NCBI GenBank assembly: GCA_021186555.1
Contig: JAJKFL010000014.1
Coordinates: 33,972,033-34,036,032, forward strand
DNA length: 64,000 nucleotides
Direction: 5' to 3'
Source of the DNA: Reticulitermes speratus
Taxonomy: Eukaryota; Arthropoda; Insecta; Blattodea; Rhinotermitidae
The notes under the pieces were generated by a model. That model was not told where the DNA came from, searched no databases, and saw nothing but the letters and a program-made list of their open reading frames with translations. Both the position numbers and the translations under genes were made by a program. This document shows positions 1-11,400 of this stretch, piece by piece. Numbering within the stretch: the first letter of the stretch is position 1; the number at the start of each line of letters is the position of its first letter.

Positions 1-144
1 CGTTTTCACCAGGAAATCTCAGCGATGGAGAACAGATACAAGGGCAAATGGAGTGCTGCCATGTTAGCCGATTACTGCTGGGCGGTAAAGAGGGATGCTC
101 CGGAAATTCAGTACAAGCGACATGCGAAAAGGCACCTCGCTTAA
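1..144 (+). pseudogene. C-terminal relic of an unidentified repeated protein
   Basis: Frame 3 from the left edge reads FHQEISAMENRYKGKWSAAM and then LADYCWAVKRDAPEIQYKRH before a TAA near 144. The same family pattern appears in a second, more decayed relic at 4140-4862. I recognise the W-x-x-x-M-x-x-D-Y-C-W pattern only as an uncharacterised protein repeated in arthropod genomes, and know no function for it. The fragment enters from outside the window. Confidence 0.55.
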
Positions 145-2218
145 TTAATGTAAGTTCACTGTTATATCCTGCTTCCCTACAGCGTTATAATCAATTTTTT
201 TAAGCCAGAACCAACCCCTTAATTTAAATGCTTGTTTGATGTTCTGCATTGCAAATTCTACTAAGTAAACATATTTTTGTTTCCGTAATAGGATACGATC
301 CAAAATTTGTTGCACAGTTTTATACATAATCATCTTATTCGTGGTTTTTAAGAATTATATGTAAGAAAAATATGTATTATTTCAGTAACAGGTTCAGGAT
401 AAGAGTAACACTCGTGATATGCATAAACACTCGGTTTCTTCACCGATTCTCTGGAACTAATGAAAAGGGCTTGATTTCACATACATCGGAAAGTCGCTGC
501 CAGCCCAGGTAAACAGAGAAACTTAGTACAGGTGGAAGAAAGGCAAGGGGTAGGCCAAGGGCCAAACAATTTGGACCTAGTTGCCAATGGAATGTCCTAG
601 AATATCTCTTACATCACGCCACCTGCAGTTACACTTATATTTTCCCCCAAGTCGCCTTTATGCTCATTTTTATAAGCACTCTTCACTGTCACATTGAGCG
701 TGAAGTTGCTATCAGAAGACGGTGTTACTCTCTCCTCAAATAATACCCATTTGTCCACTCTCTAGACTGTAATTTTGTACTTGGTATTAAGTTTGTGTTC
801 AGTTATTCTGCTAAGTTGTTTTATTTATTATGGAAGGAACATTTCCAAGTTATAACGGATCTTTCCTGTTGGCTACCTTAATATTAATTTAGTAGTGCTC
901 TAGGTAGCGGGTGAACAGGTGTCGACACTTACATGTCACGGGTGTTTCCTCAATGCTTAAGACTTTTACTTTTCACAAAGTCTTCACCTTTGTATTCTAA
1001 TCTCATAGTGTCCGGTGCGGTCACGTTTTCAGCTAAGTGTTTTCGTGACCTCGCATAGAGTCTGGGGGATTAGTTCCCAAGGGTGACCGCGGAAGCGCAC
1101 CACCACTTCCACCAATGAAATTTCTAAATTAGGTATTAATTTCAGTAATTATTTCTGTGGTGTGTGCCCTAATGTGACTACTGACCAATCACTGACGGTG
1201 GAACTTATTCGAATTTGGTACGGGGAGGCGCATAAGTAAACATAAGGGGTTGCACGCCTAGGCAAGAGATAATTCAGTTCTGGGGAAAAGAGAGATTACT
1301 TGGTTACTTCGTTACTAAGTTTGGAGATACGAGGAGTTCGTGTGTGAGAATAATCACTGGTGCGAAATTAGTTTTTGTGGAAAAAGAGAATTCTTGTGTG
1401 GACCTCTCGAAGACATATCCTCTCGTGAGCCGTGTGAAATTCAGTGCCGTCTTGGTGGCTTAAGATCATTCATCTCTTCTCATGTTCGGTTAAGAACTCG
1501 TTTAAATTAAATTCGGAATTTGGTCAGTGAGCGGTCAAGAAGGTTTATGGCAAAGAAAGCAAAGGTCATCATTTTCTTATTTGTATTACTTGAGGGAACC
1601 CACTGCGACACTGGTTTGATTATTTAATAAACTTCATTTCGTGAACACTGCCAGTTATTTGAAGAAGCCAAATAATTAATCCACGACCCTGAGATTACTT
1701 CAACCTCGCCCTGGATAACAAGGCCCTGTGACAATACGAAAAACACGAGGAAGCCCTTCGACTGAAGCGGTCCTTGGAAATACAGCGCACAGCGGCCGGA
1801 GGTTAAGTCCGGTGTAAAGTCAACCGCTCAACTACAACCCTCGTCAATTTCCTATCTATTAGCGATAAAACACTCCTGTGACATGCACTTCCGTAGTTTG
1901 TATCCTATTACATGTCCTTGTCTACACATAAATTTGTGCTTTCATATCTTAAACAGTGCCGGTTTGTAGTACGAGTATTCGGTAAAGAACAAAGTCTTTC
2001 TCGGCTAATAGCGGGCAACACAGAACGATCTACATTCTACAACCGCTTGTAGCCAACTAATCCAGCTGCCCTCGAGCACCATCTGCAGACGAGTCCAAGT
2101 AGAGCGCCTAAAATAATATCTTGGCCCAGCATCATAAGATTGCCATAGGGCTCCAAGTGTTAACTAGTGTAAAAGTAACAAGCCGCTACATCTGTTACGT
2201 AAACTTGGCCGTACTCAC
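145..2218. other. region with no recognised gene
   Basis: This should be intron or flank of the Toll-like receptor. I found no exon that could finish the TIR domain. The stretch at about 1000-1740 is less AT-rich than its surroundings and has an AATAAA at 1625-1630 and a CCCTGTGACA end near 1730, which might be a solo LTR. No target duplication or matching LTR was identified. Confidence 0.3.
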
Positions 2219-2408
2219 CTGGCTTCGGACAAAGCTGTCCGTAAGGACAATAACGGTATGTTTACTGCAGTGCATGGAATTCACTATGTTATGGGTGATG
2301 TAGGAACCGAGTATGAAGTCCCTCTCATGTAAACACAGTCTGTAGCGCTCTGGTGCGTTCTCCAGTTTTGGCAGAAGTTCACTGATTACCCATGCCCTGT
2401 CCGATCCA
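2219..2408 (-). CDS. Toll-like receptor exon 4 (TIR box 2)
   Basis: The acceptor CTGTTCCAG lies above 2408 and the donor CCAG|GTGAGT below 2219. Joined in phase 2 to exon 3 it gives FVCYS-GSDRAWVISELLP, then the box 2 segment LCLHERDFILGSYI and the beta-strand TVIVLTDSFVRSQ. The exon ends where family members continue with a W-C motif. The usual BB-loop proline (R-D-x-x-P-G) is leucine here (codon CTC). The remaining TIR residues must lie on a further exon beyond the window. Confidence 0.9.
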
Positions 2409-5400
2409 CTGGAACAGACGACACAATGTAGACAAGTGTTTATCAACCTGCCGAAACGCTGTCACTTTGTACAGGTCCGCATATACTACTTACAGTAACA
2501 TCTTCTATAATATGAAAATCTCCTGCAGTCAGGTAACATTCCATACTGTTAGCTTGTTCCTAGGAAATCACACAAAAATATAATATACAGAGTTTACCTG
2601 GAGGAATCTGCCATGCATCGGGGGATATTCCTTAGCTTAAGTTACATCGATCTAAACAAATGTACCTATATCCTAAATTGAATATTTTCAGAGAAAATGA
2701 AGAGGGCAGAGATAATGAAAAGACAAGTTTTTAAGAAGCTGTTATACATGTACTGATTACCAAATACATAATAAAAGCGAGGAGAAATTTGTAGTTTCTA
2801 TTATTTTACCACCTGTACTTAAAGTTAAGCTAGAAAAACTAGTACCATTTTCAAATAAATCATCCTTAAGGGTCCAATGACGTGCTTCCTGCGAATGGTT
2901 TGGATTGTCTGTAGGCTCAAGGATTGTCCTGGGCAGTGTACATACAGCACATTACATATATGATGTTGAACCTCAAGAACACCACATTTTTCTCGCATCA
3001 TCATTTCCGTAACCGTCCAAATTAGGATATACATACATTTAATTACATCGATGTAAATTAACCTAAGGAATGTTCTACCGAAGTATGGCAGATTTCTCCT
3101 GGCACACCCTGTGTAGGGCCATCTTTATCGTTTGCTGTATAGGTGCCAGCCAATATTATAGACGCCGTAAGAACTTTACTTTATCCTATCCACAATAGCG
3201 CATAATTAATATTTAACACATAAAATAGAAAACAGCCACTGAGAATATAGATAATGTGTGTCAGGTTCAAGCACTTTCTGCACAAAATAATCATAATTAA
3301 CAGCTCAAAGTTTTAATGACTTTAAGAAACACCGTCTTAATATATGTCAAATACAGAAGACGAACAGGGTAAGTAGACTGAATTTGTAACGTGAAACACT
3401 AAAACACTATTAAGCCCTGACATGCATCTGTTTATCAGTAGGTATACAAATTAAGGTTTTAAAGACTGTTGATTATTGTAGATGTAGTTTGCTTACGTGG
3501 TTTAAAACAATCTGCTTAAAATTTATAAAGCAATTTATGCTATAACGATTTTCCAAATATTAAAATGGGTTGTGATGTTACTTCACCCTCTAAGTGCCAA
3601 GTGACGAATATTTCGACATATAAAAATGTGCTGTATTTGAAAGCATGTTATACTTTTTGGATTTAAATTAAGTAGTGAAGAAATATTTCAAAAATATTTT
3701 TATCCATGCACTTAAATTTCTTAGAAAGTTTCATATGTATTCCGTTATACTACGTAACAAAGAATTGCGTATGTTATTTTCTGTACATTTATTGAATACA
3801 TGTTTCTGAATGCAGATCTGCACTGATTTTAATCTACTATCAGTACATAGAAAGATATAACACTATACTGATTTTCATAAAAACCTGTTTTTTTGTGTGT
3901 TGCCTACAGGTCTCCCTCAGATGTCTCTTAAATGTGGACAGATTTTCACTTTTGTGCTACTGCACTGAGCTCGATGGTATTTTTTAGTCTACTGGCCTAA
4001 CCCATAATCCGGAAAAAAGTCGCTTTTTCATCGACAACTCAATCGCAAGCGGAAGATTGTTTTGTTCTACAAAATAAATAAATTTGTCTCCATTTCTTTT
4101 GCTCATTCTGTTTAGTTGCAAAAGATAATGAGAATTTCAAGCAATTGTTGGAGAAAACCAATTATGAACCTTAGAGGTGGAATGTTTGTGGGGACCTCAA
4201 GATGTTAGGATTCCCTCTAGATCTACACGGCGGATATATCAAGTATTCTTGTTTCTTCTATCTCTGTCTCTGACCAGTATTGCGTCAACAGGGAGTGGCG
4301 GGCCAGAACACAAACTCCAGGCAAACAGAGTGTTATTCATGAATTTCTTGGCCCAAATGAGATCATGCTGCCCTCACTTCACATTATGTTAGTACTCGTG
4401 AAACGGTTTGTCAAAGCTTTGGATCACACATTATATGCACTGGAGCATATACGTTATATGTTCACTCCGATGTTGTGTAGCGAACGTGAAGAGTAGCATA
4501 CTTACTGGACCAAAGATATGACAATATTACAGTCTCAGGAATAGGCAGATTAAATGACTCGTACAGAAGGCAATTCTTGACAGGCTTTTAGGTTGATAGT
4601 TTTCTTGTTAACAATTACAATGAGCCTTACAACGAACTTACAGAAAATTTGATTGAACTGAATTGCGAAGTCCACTGCAGAATGTCTGCGAATATACACA
4701 CTTTATACTTACACGTGGAATTCTTCAGAAAAATATGGATGAAGTTGGTGAAGAAAATGAGAAACACTTCCTTCAGGATAATAAAACGGCTCAGAAAAGA
4801 CAACAGGGATGGTGGGATAGGCAGTGACAAAATACATACGAGGTTTGATGAGACAAGATAAATCAAGTCACCAACGTCAAGGACGTTCCAACGTTCACTT
4901 TTGAATCAGCTCATTTCTTACAGTAACAATGGCCTGGCATGTATTTTTCTTCATTTTGATAAGATATTGCAAAGCTTGTGTCAGTTAAATGTGCTTATTT
5001 TATGAAATATTCCGTAATGTTAATTTTCTATATAAATATTGATATAATTATTTTTCACGATTAGTTAATGCAATGGACTGTGGCGGAACTCAATCTTTTT
5101 GGCGCCTGGGGCGAGTAATGAAAGTGACCGTCCCTAACATAAATTACGAAATTTAAAAAATTAAATTATTTATTGAATTTCCTTGTATTCAGGATAATAA
5201 TTTAAAATTTGTTGATCACCGAAAAAAAATCTTTATTATTTAAAATATTTATTTTCAGACCCTCGGATTTTGCCGCCCGGGGAGACCGCATTACTCGCAC
5301 CATCTAACTACACCCCTGGCAATGTACAAACCACTAATATGTTTGTAGTCAGCCTGGTTAATATCAGTAAATACCAAAATACAGATAAACACTAAATTCA

Positions 5401-8400
5401 TTAGTGTTTGTTACGTAGTTTTTTTATACGAAAGAGAAGAGCAGATCTGACAAGACAAAATTGTGGCATGGCATTGTAAGAATTAAAGCTGACACAATTA
5501 GCGCTATGCGCTGACTTAGTTTACGGATGTTTAGGGAGTGTAACAGAATTGTCGCAATACCTGTAACAAACAAAGGCGTCGTATTCAAAATCCTCTAAAC
5601 TGCTCGTTCCATTCGCCCTCCTTTTCCTCATGATCTTGATGAGATGACAAAGATACGTCACTTCGTATCTATAAATGTACGTAGTTGCTGATATAATAAT
5701 TACAATAATAAGAATCGTCGATACAATAATAACATGAATCAACCAGTCTTTATCAGGCTCACGCACACAGAATTTGGGGTCGAAATCCACGTCATGAACA
5801 AAGGACCCTTTGAGATGGAATGGTTCTGTGCATGCCAACATTCTTTTCTTGCCTAATATAAGGTATTCCGTTGAAGTGACATTCTTGTTTTCCAAGGCTA
5901 GAAGCCACTTCTTGAACTCAATCAAAGTACAATTATTACAATTGAAAGGGTTGCTTCCAAGATCAACTTCTGCCAGACGATTTAACGATGCGCCCATTTG
6001 AGTTGAAACTGTTGTTAAAGAGTTATGGGACAGATTTATGTACTTTAACCACACTGTTTTAATCTTGAAATTATTTGCTGAAAAAGGATCTGGTGGAATT
6101 TCTGAAGAATTGAAGCAAGTCGTCGTACTGAAATGATCAGCCTTACACGTAAAAGCTTCAGAATCTTGCCACTGTTGAATGTGATTAAATGAGAGATCCA
6201 TTGACAGAACAACTCCTGATGCAAGAACATTGCCTGGATTAGTTAATCTGTTGTGTGAGAGATCTATTAACTCTAATATTATATTTGACGCTAACACAAG
6301 TTTCGGTCCGTCGGCAAGATTGAGAAAGGAGATATTGAGACGTCGCAGGTCAGAAAGGCCATCAAACAATTGAGGTGGTATACTAGAAATATTATTTCCA
6401 GAAAGATTGACGCTCTGAAGGGATGTCTGTTCACCAATATTTCTACACTGGAGACATCACTCAATGTTGTAATAGCACAGAAGCTTAAATCTAGCTCAAG
6501 CAAATGTATTCTTGCAGTATAGGAGGCAGATTCTTGTGGACCCAGGCATCCATACAGATATTTCAAACTCTTCAAAGGTGTATTTGAAAGAAGAAGCCGC
6601 TGAAGTCCTCTAAGGTTATAAATGACTTGGGTGAAAATTTCCTGATAACTGTTGATATATTGCAGAGGGTTTTCTGATAAGTCGAGGTGTTTTAACTGTT
6701 GTAGTAACGCAATTCCTTGAGGCAGTTCTTTTAAATTGTTCTTCGCCAGGATCAATTCCTCCACGTTTAGAGCCGAAAGGAAGAAATCTGAAATATGTAA
6801 AAGTGGATAATGAATCTTGAGTACCATTTTGCAGTTTTAAGAAATCGTGTATATTCAAATATTAAACTTCACTTCTGTTCTGAATCATTTAAACTTATAA
6901 CAATGATAATATTTTAGATTGACGCCATTTAACTGCAGAGGATATAACACATCAAAAGAATGTTAAAATGTCATAAATGGTGAATAGGTAAGAATTTGTA
7001 AGAATGAGAAAGCCTTGAACACTGTGCATGTCTAATCATATCCCTGAACACATCAGTGGTCATGGAAGCTACATCGTGTTGGAAACCCGCATCGGCCAGG
7101 AATTTAAATTTCGTCTTTCCTCAGCGTTTAGCGTATCATATATTAATCTCAAAACACCGACCTCCCTCTTCTAAGCACCTCTCGCATCTTCTTATTTATT
7201 TCTTTATACGCGACGAAATCTTGTCTTGGAATATTAAAAAATTCTCTTAAAATATTATCTGCCCTTTCTTTCAGAAAATGCCGTTTTTTCACATAAACTC
7301 TATTCTCCAGTGTGGGGGCAAATAATGTTTGCTCGGATTAAACCTTCAGACCTAGTAGGTAAATCTGCCAGGTTTGCTTCTTTATTTAACAAGACGAATC
7401 CTATGATTTTGTGTCCTCTCGCTGCCACCAGAGTCCAGCTGTCAGCACCATGCAAAGAAGTTACTTGTAGTGAGTTTTTATGAACTTAATAAATATTTTC
7501 ATAACACCACTCTATGTTATTGTGGTTGTTTATATTTACACGATTTCCAGACCAAGAAAAGCATAGGCATCATATTCTTAAAACGACATGGAGTGCCGGG
7601 TTCTTTCTTCCTATACTAGAGGAAAAGTTTTTTTGAAAGTTCGAAATTTAGATGGGCGTATTGTGTTTGTATGTGGGCTGAGGATTTTGACACCACAATT
7701 TACACATCAACCGGCGAAAAATAAAAGGGCTTATTTCAATTACACTACTAATGTTGTTGAGTTGTTCTTCGGTGACACCGTAAATTTCTTTTAAACTATT
7801 TATATATATTTTTTTTAGATATACACCAAAAAAATGCACAAATTAATAAAGGTGCAAATTAGCTCCTTAACATGATTTTAACCCTACACGCGTTTCAGCT
7901 CTTTATGAGCCATCATCAGGGGTTTTCCTTATAAGAAGTGCTTTTCAAATGCTGGATCTGTTGATGACACTTGTAAAATTATGCACTATTTTAGAGCATA
8001 AAAACACTCGTTCATAAGTTAAAAACATGAGTCATAAATTATAGTTATAATTATATGATTTGTTAAAAATGATAACTTGTTAAAAAACACTGTTCACTGC
8101 GTCTACTATATAGAGATATGTTCGCATTTCTAGAACTTATAGAAGATCATATATTGCACTGTGTTGGTTGTAATGGAATTTGATGCAGAACGGCGATAGG
8201 CAATGCGTGCTGTATGAGTTCTTGTCATTTCGTTTATTACTTCGTAGTGTAGTCTTCCTGATGATGTGGTATAAATTAAGAGGAAGAAGAAGTGGTTCTG
8301 GTGCTGTAAAATCCAAGGTTTCGTATTTAGCGTGCAAATGCAAGGTGAGTTAAGACTAAAGATTATTTATATTTTGTCGTTCCAGGTTTTCCACTGTTCT

Positions 8401-11400
8401 GTAAATTGTTCTTTTACAAGGCACGGTTGATGCAGAATAAGTTTTTGTAAGTTTTCGGCAATATGTTTTCCTTGACCCACACTTCTGTTCAATAGAATAC
8501 TTATTTTACACGCACTGTCCACTTGCTCTCTATAAGTCATAACAAATTATTTAGTGTTTGTTTTACATTACAAAGCGGATAAGACAGAAAGTCTTGTGGG
8601 CTAACTCCCTTAAGCAGCCCAGCATCCTATTTTTCTACGCTCGAGGACAGGTTTCGTTTCACACTACATACGTACAGAAATAGAAGACATATTTCGGCTT
8701 ATTTTTTCAAAGTCATCTTCAGGTCTGTAACACAAAACATATGCTGGAAACTTAGTATCATATACAACGCCTATAGAAATTAGGTCTCAATTTTACGAAA
8801 CTTCTATACACATGAAGATTCTCTAGGAATTGTAGGTAAATAAAATTTGTAGTGTAGAGTTACAGTGAACACTAAACTGGTTATGTGTGTATACCGTGCC
8901 ATATTTGTCTAGGAACTGAAGTTTTAAAGTGATATTTTAGTTGTATCATTTAAGTATGTGATAAACCCTTCAGTACAAGGACAGTGGTAATAAAGACGTG
9001 TTTGTACCGGACCTTGAAGTCGTTTAGTTCTACGATGTATTCTATACCACGAGTTCTTTGTTGATTTCCTGACGTGAAGTGCATTTGTCTATTGGGATTT
9101 TGAGGAATCTAGTAAATTTTATATTAAAATTATTTAGTTATTCTCGTGCGCGGTGTGTTCAAAATAAAGTGTTTTCACTAATAACTGTTATAATACTTAT
9201 TATTCCGTATCTTAGCTAAAGAGAGTTGTAAGTCAATCAAAGGACCAAACGCGACTGGATGTTACTATGATTTTTAATCTGAAACGAATTGTTGCCTACA
9301 TGATGGAATTGTATGTGATACCAGAATGTGTAACCCTCTCTATTTGATATAAAGATATTAAACAATATGCAGTACGCCCTACTGACCTGATTATCTTAAC
9401 AAATAACACTCCATAAAACAAGGTTCAAATGTCCTTTCAGGTGCCTTTAATATAATCCAAGTTCTAGTACCTCTGTACCTTAAAAATTTGTCGTCTTCTT
9501 GGTGCCATTTTGTTATTCCGGAAACAAAATGAAACGTAATGATAAAGCTGTTCTCTTCTCTAAATAAAAAGGCGAGAAATATCTATAATATCCCTTTAAA
9601 CAAGAGTGGAAAATACAAAACCTATTTTAATTTGAAAACAAATCTTATCAGAATTCTCTCTTTACTACTTTGGTTTACCAATTCAATTATTTTCACACTT
9701 TTAAGTGTAAATATATTCTTGAATAGCTAAAGAAGACCACAGATTACACTGCGCATAGGCAAAATTTAATTACTTTCCTTTGTGATTCATTGCATATGTA
9801 ACATATTCAAAGGTGTTTTAAAAATTGTCTATATTTGTCATGCGCAGACTATGCTTGCACGTAGAGGCATTACCTTAAAAATGTAGTAATAAATCAATGA
9901 AAACGGAGACCAGTAGGAAATATTGTACTATAAAGAAGAATATGCATTTTGAAGATGTTTCAGTTACTTTTTTATTTTTATTAATTTTAATTTCTTGTCT
10001 AAGTTTGAGCAATATAAAAACCGAAATCCAGTTTAGTGTCACTTCCCGCAAAAGGCATAAACTATTTATGAATTATACAATTAGGGTTAACGAATTTCTT
10101 CTGTGATTGAACAGTTCTCACAAGTAGAGATATTCACAAGATATCTGTAAACATCCAAACAATATATCGATATATCCTACCGATATTCATAAATCAGTGT
10201 ATCGGCTTTATAAATGTTTGGGTACGATATGATTTATAACGAGTATCTTTATCTTATATTTGTATGGTGCATAAAACTGTGGTTATTCAAACAAGCAGAA
10301 AATAACAATACCAAACACACACACTCTATTGAAAATCTAGATACATGTATAGACTATTACAAGACTAAAACAATACAGTCGAAATACATACCGAAGGAAT
10401 GAGGCTACATATTTCGGGTACAAATTGCAGCCAATTTCAAGCCTTTCCGGATATCCTAGGTTACAATACCATAAAGTAACCCCAATCCTAAACACAATCG
10501 TTTTCTCTTATCAGACACGTTTTATGAAAATTTTTATAATTATTAGATCATACATATATTCGATGGACTTAATGGATATGTGTCTCTTTCACTATATAGA
10601 TATATTACTATTTTAGTATTCATAAAGCCAGGAGGGATTCAGAAACGAGTACTAAAAGAGTAATATGTCTATATAGTGAAAGGGACAGATATCCATTACG
10701 TTTATCGAATATATGTATGACCTAGTAATTATAAAAATTGCCATATAATGTGTCTGATAAGCGAACATGATTATCTTTAGGATTGGGGTTACTTTACGAT
10801 ATTGTAACATAGATCCGGTAAGGTGTGAAATTGGCTACAATTGGTAGGCGAAATATGTAGCCGCATTCATTCGGCATATTTCTGGTTGTATTGTTATAAT
10901 ATTGTAATACATATATTTTCTGGATTGTAAATAGAGCTATGTGTTTGATACTATTATTTTCTATTTGAATGTTTTTCGTATTGTAATAAAATTTCAAAAA
11001 ATTCTGATTATTATACATACTCTTTTATACAAGTTTAACACCATGCATACACTTGTTGTCAGATTCTAACTCCTTTATTTTAGAAGTTAGTTAATCATTT
11101 AGCATATTTCAGGAACATTTATTGTATAAGAGTAAGACAAATAATTTCCTTCTTCTTTTGAATAAAGTTTTCTTAATTCTCTTTCATTTTTTAAATCAAT
11201 ACAGATTCACTATAACCGACATGTAGAAAACATCGATATATCGTCGATATATTTATTGGTTGATATATCAGTCAAAGAAATATTGTGATCACTCACAACT
11301 ATTGCAATTTAAATTTTAAACCAATTTCAATTTTCTCTCCTGAATCTCGGCTCACCTTCAGTAAAAGTTTCTATTCTGTTACTGGATAGGTCCAACTTTA

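Noticed and set aside
1000..1740. Solo LTR of a Gypsy-like element
   Set aside because: AATAAA and a possible CA end are present, but no clear TG start, target duplication or second LTR could be shown.
5810..6001. Plus-strand ORF opposite the Toll LRR exon
   Set aside because: Shadow of the minus-strand coding sequence.
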